DNA of 64,000 nt. Source: Lucinisca nassula. Its lineage: Eukaryota; Mollusca; Bivalvia; Lucinida; Lucinidae. A program made the translations under genes and the position numbers. Of this stretch, positions 54,460-64,000 are shown piece after piece. Below the pieces are notes generated by a model, which was not told the DNA's origin, ran no database searches, and was given only the letters and a program-made list of their open reading frames with translations. Position 1 is the first letter of the stretch, and every line of letters begins with the position of its first letter. The stretch spans positions 168,256,652-168,320,651 of the forward strand of contig OY757012.1 of the NCBI GenBank assembly GCA_963580285.1. The letters run 5' to 3'.

Positions 54460-56660
54460 CCAGTGCTTCAGCTGAAGTGCACGACCCGCCGGATGCTTTT
54501 AGCTTTATGAGTGTTACCATATATGGGTATGGCGGCCATTTTGGTCATGTGACCTGGACATAAAACGGTTCCCCCAATAAATGCGCCTTATCGTAAGGAG
54601 CAAAAATATATCTTATACTTAAGTACTGTATTCTGAATCGTTTGCAGGATAAAATCCAACACAAAAGCATATGTGTCAAAGTTTGACCTAGGCACAAAGA
54701 AGATCAAGGTCAACCCAGGGTCACCATTTTAGCAATTTATGATGGGCCTACGTTCCAGATGCTATTTATCAAGTTTCGTGGAAATCTGCACAGTGGTTCT
54801 GGAGAAGACTATTTTTGAAGGGTTTTTACCAAATATTGCTTGGCGGCCATTTTGGTCATGTGACCTGGACCCCATGAGGAAATTTTGGTTTCCCCCATCC
54901 CATAGAGGCTCCATATGAAATTTGACTTCAATCGGCCCAACGATTTCCGAGGAGAAGCAGTTTGAAAATTTTCACATTTTTCGCCTCGGCGAGGCTGTAC
55001 TAAATAGAATGTAATATTTCGCAAGTTTATTGATAAGATCTCATTGATATTTATCAGTATGCCAAAAATTGTTTAAATATTCCAAGCGGTTAAGTCACTA
55101 TCACCAATTTTCACAAACGGGTTACGGACGGACAGATAGACAGACCTTATATGGCTTGGCGGCCATTTTGGTCATGTGTCCTGGACCCCATGAGCAATTT
55201 TTGGTTTCCCCCATCCCATAGAGGCTCCATATGAAATTTGATTTCAATCGGCCCAACGGTTTCCGAGGAGAAGCAGTTCGAAAATGTTCACATTTTTCGC
55301 CTCGGCGAAGCTATAATAAATGGAATGTAATATTTCGCAAGTTCATTGGTTAGATCTCATTGATATCTATCAGTATGCCAAAAATTGTTTAAATATTCCA
55401 AGCGGTTAAGTCACTATCACCAATTTTCACAAACGGGTTACGAACGGACAGACAGACAAACCACATATGGCTTGGCGGCCATTTTGGTCATGTGACCTGG
55501 ACCCCATGAGCAAATTTTGGTTTCCCCCATCCCATAGAGGCTCCATATGAAATTTGACTTCAATCGGCCCAACGGTTTCCGAGGAGAAGCAGTTCAAAAA
55601 TGTTCGAAAATTTTCACATTTTTCGCCTCGGCGAGGCTATACTAAATGGAATGTAATATTTCGTAAGTTCATTGGTTAGATCTCATTGATATCTACCAGT
55701 ATGCCAAAAATTGTTTAAATATTCCAAGCGGTTAAGTCACTATCACCAATTTTCACAAACGGGTTACGGACGGACCCAAAGAAGGTCAAGGTCAACCCAG
55801 GGTCACCATTTTAGCAATTTATGATAGGCCTACATCCCAGATGCTATTTATCAAGTTTCGTGGAAATCTGCCCAGTGGTTCTGGAGAAGACTATTTTTAA
55901 AGGGTTTTTACCATATATGGCTTGGCGGCCATTTTGGTCATGTGACCTGGACCCCATGAGCAAATTTTGGTTTCCCTATCCCATAGAGGCTCCATATGAA
56001 ATTTGACTTCAATCGGCCCAACGGTTTCCGAGGAGAAGCAGTTCGAAAATTTTCACATTTTTCGCCTCGGCGAGGCTATACTAAATGGAATGTAATATTT
56101 CGCAAGTTCATTGGTTAGATCTCATTGATATCTATCAGTATGCCAAAAATTGTTTAAATATTCCAAGCGGTTAAGTCACTATCACCAATTTTCACTTACG
56201 GGTTACGGACGGACAGACAGACAAACCATATAATGGCTTGGCGGCCATTTTGGTCATGTGACCTTGACCCCATGAGCAAATTTTGGTTTCCCCCATCCCA
56301 TAGAGGCTCCATATGAAATTTGACTTCAATCGGCCCAATGGTTTCCGAGGAGAAGCAGTTCAAAAATGTTCGAAAATTTTCACATTTTTCGCCTCGGCGA
56401 GGCTATACTAAATGGAATGTAATATTTCGTAAGTTCATTGGTTAGATCTCATTGATATCTATCAGTATGCCAAAAATTGTTTAAATATTCCAAGCGGTTA
56501 AGTCACTATCACCAATTTTCACAAACGGGTTACGGACGGACAGACAGAATGACAGACTGACAGAATGACAGATTGACAGAATGACAGAATGACACGGTGA
56601 TTTTAGGGCACTCTTAGAAAAAACCGACTTCAGTCGGTTGCTTTTTCTGCGGGTCGTGCA
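54460..56660 (-). mobile_element. Tandem-core element (HINE-like), family d, copy 2
   Basis: Inverted copy of 24066-26266 with the same computed length (2201 bp), the same order of core units and the same ends (CTTCAGCTGAAG palindrome next to GTGCACGACCC at 54465-54485; GGGTCGTGCA at 56651-56660). Flanked by T on both sides when read in element orientation. Lies inside element E. Confidence 0.75.
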
Positions 56661-56835
56661 ATAACATAGTATTTTAGGACCTAAATGCTGCAAGGAACTG
56701 AGTTTTTAGGGACGGAGTTGAATGGGGGCCGAGTTTGCTAGGGGCCGAGTTGGCCGAGTTTGCTAGGGGCCGAGTTTGTCAGGGGCCGAGTTTGCCAGGG
56801 GCCGAGTTTGTTAGGGGCCGAGATGTCAATAAATC

Positions 56836-57880
56836 ATTATATGAATTTGTACTAACTACATTGCTAACGAGATCGGCACACGATATCTCGGGCCCTCAAA
56901 CGACTAGGTAGGAATACAATTCCTCCTATGGTGCCTTCCTTCATGTAGGATGCGATAAATACATGTAAACATGGCGACTCAGAATGACCCACTTACGGCC
57001 CCACAGAATATGACATCCTACGTGGAGGAGGCCTAGCTAGGGGCACCACATTTTCCTAACTTTAACAAAAAATGCAGAAAGGGGATTGACCTACTTCCAC
57101 ATCCTCCGCGATAGAGGTCACCACAAACTAAAATAAACACAAACTTGGGCCCGAGACGGGGGAGGCCATCACACTGTACTATATGTTGTATGTACAGAAT
57201 AAACAAAAATCACAAAATATAATCTACAAGCACAACCTTGCAGGTACAAAAACTGTCCTACCCAGCAATAGAGAGCGGGTGGGCTTGCCCCAAAACGGAC
57301 AACACCATATTTAAAGCACAAGAAAAACAAACATGACAGGTCCGTGGCGGGGTGAGCACATCCGCCCGCATATATACTCAATAAGCTGTGGGCACAGACC
57401 AAATAATGTAATAATGTACATACGTTATAAAAATATGCAAAAATCAAACAAAAAAATAAAAAAACAAAAATACCAATATCAAAATTGATACAAAAAGCCT
57501 AGACGACATCCATAGACATGGTGCTAGCGTGAGGGTGTAGAAGCGGCTGAAGCTACAAGCTAGAAGAAAGAAATGGATGGACTCTACAATTTTGTGGTGC
57601 AAATGGGCACCACAAAATGGCTTAAAAACTTTGTCTCGAATCCCCTGATTGGATATAAGGTGCATAACACATAACTTGGAAACGTGTATAGCAATATTTA
57701 GAAACGTCTTCCAAATCGCAATGAAACTTTCAAACAAAATTAACTGCTAAACGATCCCCTTAATGATAAGTTCAAACTCGGAGCCTACCCTGTTACACAA
57801 AACAACCCACACCTCTTTGTGGCAAACCACAAAATTTCGGATGAGTCTTTAAACCGAGGTCCCGTCTCCGTATGACCTTA
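56836..57880. other. Body of element A (right part), unassigned
   Basis: Compositionally mixed DNA with 92- and 97-codon minus-strand ORFs (57169-57447, 57444-57737) lacking recognisable motifs. Confidence 0.3.
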
Positions 57881-58460
57881 GCTGTTGGTGAGACGTAAAG
57901 CTAAAACACTGATTCAGTCATTACACTTTAGATTGAGAAAAGTGTGGTTCACAGTAGTATACAGTATTTTTGTGTTCTTGAAAAAAATACAGATTGTGGG
58001 CACTCGTTGGAATCTCCAATGTGGGGGCGGTTCTAACGAGCATCCACAGTCTGTTTGGTTTATGAGACTAGTAGCCTTGCCAATACACCACAGAGGCTTC
58101 TTAATGTAAATATGTTTTTATGTTCTTATTATAGACCTGTAAATTACACTTTATATGAGTTCTCAAGAATTTCAGAGGAGTAGTTAAACCGAGGTCCCGT
58201 CTCCATATGACCTTAGCTGTTTGGTGAGACGTAAAGCTGAAACTCTCATTAACTCATTAAACTTTAGAATGAGAGCCATGTGTGGTTCACAGTGATATGC
58301 ATTTCTGTGTTCTTGAAAAAAAAAAAAGATTGTGGGCACTCGTTAGAATCGCCAATGTGGGGGCGGTTCTAACGAGCATCTAGAATTTGTTTGATTTATG
58401 AGACGAGTAGCGTTACCAATACAACACAGAGTATTTAAAAAAAAAATGTAAATATGTTTG
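57860..58460 (+). repeat. Two direct copies of a 305-bp segment with M-type hairpins
   Basis: AAACCGAGGTCCCGTCTCC, GACCTTAGCTG and GGTGAGACGTAAAGC occur at about 57850-57900 and 58185-58235. Each is followed by an M-type hairpin (57985-58052 and 58317-58392) with GGGGGCGGTTCTAACGAG as one arm. Confidence 0.65.
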
Positions 58461-58595
58461 TATGTTCTTAGTAAAACCATTAAATTATATCAGTAAAAGT
58501 TGCCATGTACAATTATGACAACTGTGCAAACCAATTATAAACATAGATTACTATATATTTCGTTTTTGGTCATTTGCCTTCCATACAAGTACCCA

Positions 58596-58742
58596 CCCAG
58601 CAGGCACATGACTTAATTGTGACGTCACATCAACGTCGACCCAACGTCGTGACCTTTGCAACGTCACATCAACATCGGTGCAACGTCATGACGTTGCACC
58701 GACGTTGATTTGACGTTGCCAGAGCGATGTGTGTCTGCTGGG
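58596..58742. mobile_element. Small MITE with CCCAGCAG termini
   Basis: CCCAGCAGGCACA at the left and TGTGTCTGCTGGG at the right. The interior is built of ACGTCACATCAACGTC-type repeats and a palindrome GTGCAACGTCATGACGTTGC. No clear target duplication. Confidence 0.6.
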
Positions 58743-58857
58743 CATGAAACGAATAACTTGGATCCAAGAAATACTTGAATATGTGAACACTGTAAATTCC
58801 ACTTGATATAGAGAAAAGTAGGGTTTAAAATGGTATATATTAATGTCTGAATCCTGG

Positions 58858-58935
58858 CACAAAAAAACATAGATTGTGGATACGTGTTAGAACCGCATCT
58901 GTTGAGACAGTTCTAACGAGCAGCCACTATCTGTT
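58858..58935. repeat. Family M hairpin, decayed
   Basis: GTGTTAGAACCGCATCTG faces AGACAGTTCTAACGAGC. Confidence 0.5.
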
Positions 58936-59433
58936 TGGTGCAGAAAACGGAGAAAAAAACATCAATTATTTGCGTGAAAAAAAAAATTAGTTATGGGCCA
59001 ATAAGAGGTACCATTATATCACACAGATATTTTAAAGAGAATTCCATCAATAGCGTTGCCGTCCAACATCTTCAGTGATTCTGGACAGTGGTACTGCAGG
59101 ACATATTTTTTCTGTCTAGTCCCCAAACAATGAAAGAATCTTTTTCTTGCATACACTCTCCGGGATTCTGGAAGTCATTTAGATGGTAGGCATGTAAGAT
59201 TACTCAATTTTTATCTGGCCAGGATCACCGGACTAGGCCAAGACTATTCCAGGGCAAAATCCAGTATTTCCTAAAGCGGCTAGCATACTTCTAAAACTCA
59301 ACCTACACTTAATATCAGAATACATATGACCAAAGACATATAATTCTCTAGCTTATGACTAAAATAAAGGTCCGTTCCGGTTATTCCAGGTCCGTTCCGG
59401 TTATTGGGTCCATTCCGGTTAGTAAACGTACCC

Positions 59434-59450
59434 GTCCAATTGGTTTCACT
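59434..59450 (+). mobile_element. SINE P split copy, part 2 (17 bp)
   Basis: GTCCAATTGGTTTCACT matches the middle of P (GTCC ... ATTGGTTTCAT, with about 15 bp missing). It lies between elements A and B and holds a target duplication of each. Confidence 0.8.
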
Positions 59451-59624
59451 GGTCGCGGGACGTTTCAGTCCTGGGTCGTTTCGGTCATGAGTCGTTTCGG
59501 CCGGGTTGTTTCGTCCTGAGTCGTTTCAGCCCAATTTCGGGGGTGGGTTGTTTTGGCTAAATTGGTGGGTCGTTTCGGCCTGATTTTTTTTATCACTTTA
59601 TTTACATGTATATATTTTGTTTGT

Positions 59625-60180
59625 CGAAGATCAGCCTGTGCTTTTGCTATCTTAGCTCGTTAAGCCTTTAATAGGTCAGAGAACAGAGTGCTTTTTCGAA
59701 CTATGATGACTCGGACATCAGCCTGTGCTTTTGCTATCTTCGCTCGTTCAGTTTTTAATAGCTCAGGAAACAAACAGAGGGCTTTTCAAACTGTATAGAC
59801 TCTGATCACAATGAACATATTTATAGGCTATTAAGTCTTTGAAGGTATCACAACGACAGATGCAGGCTGATCGTATAAAATAATAACATCATTCAGTTTT
59901 TAAAAGCTCAGAAAATAGGGGGCTTTTTCAAACTGCGTAGACTCTGATCACAATGAAACAGATTTATATGTTATTAAGTCTTTGAAGGTATCACAACGAC
60001 AGATGCAGGCTGATCATAAAAAAAATACATTGTTCAGTTTTTAATAGCTCAGAAAACAGATGGCTTTTTCAAACTGTGTAGACTATGAGCACAAAGAACA
60101 GATGAAAATAGGTTTATTAAGTCTTTGAAGGTATCACAACGACAAATGCAGGCTGATCCTATAAAATTATTAGACTACAT
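59625..60180 (+). repeat. Four tandem copies of about 130 bp
   Basis: TTTAATAGCTCAG, GGCTTTTTCAAACTG, TTAAGTCTTTGAAGGTATCA and CAACGACAGATGCAGGC recur. This may be the native subterminal repeat of element B. Confidence 0.65.
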
Positions 60181-60673
60181 TTCGCAAATATTTCGCATGC
60201 TGCTCTCAAAATGTGCGTGTAATTGATACTAGTACAGTAGAATTCCGCTTAAAGACCACTCCTATAATAGGACCACCCCGCTATTAAGACCGGTTTTCGC
60301 CAGACCCAAAGTATTTCTTATATAATTATTTAAGACCACCCCGCTACTCAGTATTAAGTCCGCTTTCAAAAGACCGAATCTGCCATTACTGTTCTTTATT
60401 GAGACCACTTTTTGGCCAAGTCAAGTTAATTTGTATCTCTCAGTCCATTGGTCAATATATTTTGTGGCTGGAATCCTCATCATTACAACAGATCTTGGTA
60501 ATGCTCACACACTTCCCAAAAGGTGTGAAAAACAGCAGTTTACCCGTACTAATCAGTGTGTTGTTTTGACAAGATTTTTTTTATGCTACATGAATAAATA
60601 GTTTTAATAATTTTGGTAATGTGCAGCTCTCTTTTCTTCAGAAAGAAGATTATTGTGGAACAATTGTTATCAT

Positions 60674-60994
60674 ATACCGTATTCGACCTATTTACCGCAC
60701 TGTGTGCTTAGTTTTTTCAAAATTGTATGAAAATATTGTGGTGAAAAATCTAACTAATAAGCGCACACTCAATACGAAAAAAAGCTTCCGATATGATTAT
60801 TTTATATATAGAGTTGAATTTCAGCATAGGGATTCACAACATATACATATGATTGTCCGGGTCAAAGATGCAGCAAAACTCAATATAAATTTTTGGGGGG
60901 TTACTGTAAAGTGTGCGCTTGTGTATTTTTTTCCAGAAAAAGCTTGGGTGTGCGCTTATAGGAGCATGTGCGGTAAATAGGTCGAATACGGTAT
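60674..60994. mobile_element. MITE with ATACCGTATTCGACC termini
   Basis: ATACCGTATTCGACCTATTT and its exact complement bound 320 bp of DNA with AAGCGCACAC and GTGTGCGCTT words inside. The 119-codon ORF (60621-60980) spans it and is not a credible gene. Confidence 0.75.
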
Positions 60995-61121
60995 GTGATT
61001 TTTATTGGTGTAATATTGCCTATAATTACATATAATGAGGAAATGAACAGTAAAGTTAAAGACAGCAAGATTTACTGAAAAGCAATAAAATAGGCACAGT
61101 GCACATAAAAAAATATTTAAA

Positions 61122-62685
61122 CTAGAATCGCGCAGTAGATGGCAAGCCATCACATATCCCAACGCTTCCCCTCGGGCCCCACCCCCTGGGCCATCCCCTA
61201 GGGATGTTTGACCCAAGGGGTAAAATTTTGATTGTGATGTATTCTACTCATCATGCAGTTCAATTTAATATGCTACACAACCATGTTCTGAAAACTTTGA
61301 TTTTTTTTTTATCCCCAAGTTGCCCCTCCCCTGGCCCCACTACCAGGGGTAGGATCGAAATTCCGAAAGTGTTATGCACTCCCCAGACCAAAGTTTTATC
61401 AGTTCCCAAAGTTTCAAGTTTCTATCTGTAACGGTCTAGGAGGAGTTATCTGGTAACAGTAATGTACATGTATGGGGGTAAAGGGGTCAAAATCAGTTTT
61501 TGACCTCTGGTGACCTCAAAATTGACCCCAGGGGTCAAATTTTTTTTGTAATGTTTTCTACTCATCATGCCGTTTGCTTTGATATAATACACGACCATAT
61601 TCTGGAAATTTTTATTTTTGACCCCCCCGAGCCCCACCCCCTGGGCCCACCCGTAGGGGTGTGATCAAAATTCCGAAAGTGTCATGCACTCCCCAGACCA
61701 AAGATCTATCAGTTCCCAAAGTTTCAAGTTTCTATCTATAACCATCTAGGAGGAGTTATCCGGTAAAAGGGTCAAAATCAGTTTTTGACCTCTGGTGACC
61801 TCAAAATTGACCCCAGGGGTCAAATTTTGGTTGTAATGTTTTCTACTCATCATGCCGTTTGCTTTGATATAATACACGACCATGTTCTGGAAATTTTTAT
61901 TTTTGACCCCCCGGGCCCCACCCCCTGGGCCCACCCTTGGGGTGTGATCGAAATTCTGAAAGTGTCATGCGCTCCCCAGACCAAAGATCTATCAATTCCC
62001 AAAAAGTTTCTATCTATAGCCGTCTAGGAGGAGTTATCCGGTAAAGGGGTCAAAATCAGTTTTTGACCTCTGGTGATCTCAAAATTGACCCCAGGGGTCA
62101 AATTTTGGTTGTAATGTTTTCTACTCATCATGCCGTTTGCTTTGATATAATACACGACCATGTTCTGGAAATTTTTATTTTTTACCCCCCCCCCCCCCCC
62201 CCGGGCCCCACCCCCTGGGCCCACCCATAGGGGTGTGATCAAAATTCCGAAAGTGTAATGCACTCCCCAGACCAAAGATCTATCAATTCCCAAAAAGTTT
62301 CTATCTATAACCGTCTAGGAGTAGTTATCCGGTAAAGGGGTCAGAATCAGTTTTTGACCTCTGGTGCCCTCAAAATTGACCCCATGGGTCAAATTTTGGT
62401 TGAAATGTTTTCTACTCATCATGCCATTCGCTTTGATATATTACACAGCCATGTTATGGAAATTTTTATTTTTGACCCCCGCAGGGCCCACCGGTAGGGG
62501 TGTGATCCAAATTCCGAAAGTGTCATGCACTCCCCAGACCAAAGATCTATCAGTTCCCAAAGTTTCAAGTTTCTATCTATAACCGTCTAGGAAGAGTTAT
62601 CCGGTGAGACGGACGGTCAACATACGGACGACGAAGACCATTACAATATCCCCACTTTTTCTTTGAAAAGCGTGGGGATAATCAG
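61122..62685 (+). mobile_element. Tandem-core element (HINE-like), family h
   Basis: Starts CTAGAATCGCGCAG (preceded by AAA), with hairpin GATGGCAAGCCATC and ATATCCCAACGC. The core has five units of about 285 bp (TCTACTCATCATGC near 61243, 61561, 61849, 62124 and 62416). The 3' side has GACGGACGGTC and a stem-loop (ATCCCCACTTTTTC ... GTGGGGATAATCAG). Same 5' word and 3' design as families b and c. A poly-C run lies at 62186-62203. All ORFs here are unit shadows. Confidence 0.7.
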
Positions 62686-63108
62686 TCTTGCCAGCAATAT
62701 TTTTTCACCAATTCCATATAAGGGACCACTCGCTAATAAGGCCACTTTTAGAGGTCTAGAAAGTGATCTTAATAGCGGAATTTTACTATAAATACTGATC
62801 ATTCTCAGACAATAATCAAGTCATAGTCACGCCCCATCAGTGGTGCTAACTGGAAACATGGCTATGGATAGAACTTTTAAAACACTGTATTCGGGCTATC
62901 ATAACCATGGCTAACGTGACAGGTCGTTGAAATAATATTCCAAATTTAAATAATAATTACTATTCAATATTAATATTCAGACAAAAAATGCTGTCTAATA
63001 AAATCGGACCGAAACGACCCAGGGCTGAAACGACCCACCGAAATAGGCCGAAACGACCCAGGTCCAAATTGGGGCCGAAACGACTCAGGACTGAAACGTC
63101 CCGGATTC

Positions 63109-63252
63109 GTTTCATTCGGCGACAGGGCATGAGATGTCATTTCATCTCTATGTCGGGTAAAAGTCGCACAAAATTGGAGGCAACGTCCGACGGTCTCCAA
63201 AATGACCTATACTGTGTTGACGGGGACGTTAAACCTCAAATCAAACAAACAA
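63109..63252 (+). mobile_element. SINE P split copy, part 3
   Basis: Continues with CATTCGGCGACAGGGCATGA through GGGGACGTTAAACCTCAAAT to the CAAA tail. Followed by the second copy of the 15-bp duplication ACAGCTTGGCATTGC (63253-63267). An 8-bp local expansion (CGACGGTC) sits near 63188. Confidence 0.9.
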
Positions 63253-63299
63253 ACAGCTTGGCATTGCTTAAACACATACTTCTAAGTCCCATCTGTTGT

Positions 63300-63746
63300 A
63301 AGGAAGTCCGGCACTCTAGACTCGGTAGGTAAAGCGACGGACCAGGCACTCTACCCATTCCTATGTGGCCAGGCTAGAGTGCCGGTAATAGAATACTTGA
63401 TAGCTATAATCCGCCAGAGAGCATCATACTAAGGACAAATTAAAAAAGAAAATATTTACCTGACATATCTAAAATTTAGACTTTGAATACGTACCATGTG
63501 GAGTATTCACTCCTCGAATATGGTTGATAATTTTAGATATTATGTCAGGCTTTAATCTGTCCTTAGTACGATGCTCTCTGGCGGATTATAGCTATCAAGT
63601 AGTGTATTACCGGCACTCTAGTCTGGCCACATAGGAATGGCTAGAGTGCCGGGTCCGTCACTTTAGCCACCGAGTCTAGGGTGCTGGACCCGGAACTCTA
63701 GCCTCAGAGTCTAGGGTGCTGGTACCGGCACTCTAGACACTTCCTT
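63300..63746. mobile_element. Foldback MITE with about 200-bp inverted arms
   Basis: AAGGAAGTCCGGCACTCTAG at the left, inverted at the right end, flanked by GTTGT (63295-63299 and 63747-63751). The arms contain several CGGCACTCTAGAC-type repeats. The right arm has two extra repeats. The arms include the pair ATAATCCGCCAGAGAGCATC / GATGCTCTCTGGCGGATTAT. Confidence 0.75.
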
Positions 63747-63779
63747 GTTGTTATTGCTGTTGTATTTTATAAGATAAAT

Positions 63780-63800
63780 ATTATAGCTCAGTGGTTAGTC
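63780..63800 (+). mobile_element. SINE1 head fragment cut by another element
   Basis: ATAGCTCAGTGGTTAGT is the SINE1 head. It is followed directly by CATACCTGCCAACTTTGAG, which looks like the left terminus of a further DNA element running off the window. Confidence 0.45.
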
Positions 63801-64000
63801 ATACCTGCCAACTTTGAGAAAATCCAAAGAGTGAGACTGTGCCCGGTGGACCATTTAACACCTTCTTTTTTTAGTATATGGCTCGTGGGGAATTTTCAGG
63901 AAAAATTTGAAAGACTGAGATTTTTTTTTCCTACAAATGCTAAGGGCTTTTCCAGAATTAACCATGTGGGGGTGGGGATGGGTGCCACCTTTTTCAAAGA

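Larger units (their letters stand above)
52128..56835. mobile_element. TIR element E with CTCGGCCCCTAACAAA terminal array
   Basis: Flanked by the exact 8-bp duplication ATTATATG (52120-52127 and 56836-56843). Left: four repeats of about 15 bp on CTCGGCCCCTAACAAA. Right: about six inverted repeats (TTTGTTAGGGGCCGAG). The very ends (GGTGACAGGACATCTCGG and GATTTATTGACATCTCGG) match only from GACATCTCGG inward. It contains a SINE P, family M elements and HINE-d copy 2. No transposase seen. Confidence 0.8.
37976..59433. mobile_element. 21.5-kb TIR element A (composite)
   Basis: Inverted ends CGGTACGTTTACTGACC and the complement of GGGTACGTTTACTAACC, each followed by about 50 bp of ACCGGAACGGACCT-type repeats (37976-38045 and 59368-59433). 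Flanked by GTCCGATTG (37967-37975) and GTCCAATTG (59434-59442), a 9-bp duplication with one mismatch. Both flanks are the two halves of one SINE P, which fixes the boundaries independently. Much of its length is later insertions (hAT-like H, element C, element E). Remaining native DNA is perhaps 4 kb, without an obvious transposase. Confidence 0.75.
60235..62788. mobile_element. pogo-like element, TA-flanked
   Basis: CAGTAGAATTCCGCTTAAAG on the left and the complement of TAGTAAAATTCCGCTATTAA on the right, next to TA at 60233-60234 and 62789-62790. The left end continues with AAGACCACTCC/ACCACCCCGC repeats. These ends resemble pogo/Tigger termini. Coding capacity is absent; a 320-bp MITE and a tandem-core element fill it. 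Confidence 0.6.
59451..63108. mobile_element. TIR element B with GTCGTTTCGGCC terminal array
   Basis: Flanked by GTTTCACT (59443-59450) and GTTTCATT (63109-63116), an 8-bp duplication with one mismatch inside SINE P. Ends contain CGGGACGTTTCAGTCCTG on both sides. The left array has about seven GGTCGTTTCGG-type repeats, the right about six inverted ones (GGCCGAAACGACC). Solo termini of this family occur at 13085-13235 and near 34432. Most of the interior is a pogo-like element. Confidence 0.8.

Noticed and set aside
37976..59433. Element A as a Maverick/Polinton or virus-like giant element because of its 21-kb length and terminal inverted repeats
   Set aside because: No frame resembling a DNA polymerase B, integrase, ATPase or capsid is visible, and the length is explained by nested insertions.
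60621..60980. 119-codon ORF as a gene
   Set aside because: It spans almost exactly a 320-bp MITE with perfect inverted ends.
61446..62293. Three similar minus-strand ORFs (VKNKNFQNMVVYYIKANGMM) as paralogous small proteins
   Set aside because: They are identical frames through 285-bp tandem units of a non-coding element.

Overview
The window looks like intergenic DNA of an invertebrate, most likely a mollusc and probably a bivalve. It is AT-rich and full of SINEs, MITE-like palindromes and tandem-core elements of a kind I associate with bivalve genomes; the species assignment is an inference. I found no convincing host protein-coding gene, rRNA, true tRNA or CRISPR array. The only long open reading frame (13723-15951, minus strand, 742 codons) is the reverse-transcriptase part of a 5'-truncated non-LTR retrotransposon. 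Most other short ORFs are chance frames in repeats.

Layout. 0-8.3 kb: a TTAA-flanked palindromic MITE, a palindromic MITE (family M) with a 169-bp tandem-core element inside it, a TA-flanked MITE, two more tandem-core elements (HINE-like), a hAT-like MITE and tRNA-derived SINEs. 8.35-13.1 kb: a plus-strand 3' fragment of the LINE, split by a 3.0-kb element (9-bp target duplication) and again by a 1.1-kb hAT-like element (8-bp duplication). 13.5-16 kb: the main LINE copy. 16.3-18.9 kb: a tRNA-SINE split by a 2.2-kb element with tandem-repeat termini (9-bp duplication). 19.5-23.9 kb: several SINEs with 14-15 bp duplications, a truncated retroposon with a perfect hairpin at its 5' end, and an RTE-like relic. 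24.1-26.3 kb: a 2.2-kb tandem-core element, repeated in inverted orientation at 54.5-56.7 kb. 27.6-34.4 kb: reverse-transcriptase relics (Penelope-like by my reading) and their repeated 3' tails inside degenerate 140-bp arrays. 34.7-37.5 kb: two more LINE fragments, one split by a 1.7-kb element.

37.8-63.3 kb is one nested structure. A single roughly 310-bp SINE (family P), with a 15-bp target duplication at 37813-37827 and 63253-63267, has been split by a 21.5-kb TIR element (A, 37976-59433) and by a 3.7-kb TIR element (B, 59451-63108). A contains a hAT-like element, an 11-kb TA-flanked element (C) with a 3-kb 167-bp tandem array, and a 4.7-kb element (E) that holds the inverted 2.2-kb copy. 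B contains a pogo-like element, which in turn holds a small MITE and a 285-bp tandem-core element.

The most unusual theme is a set of elements (A, B, D, E, G, T1 and the two hAT-like F and H) whose termini are arrays of short family-specific repeats in inverted orientation. They carry 8-9 bp (one possibly 12 bp) duplications, and several can be delimited exactly because they interrupt a recognisable older repeat. None encodes a transposase I can see, so they appear to depend on enzymes supplied elsewhere.
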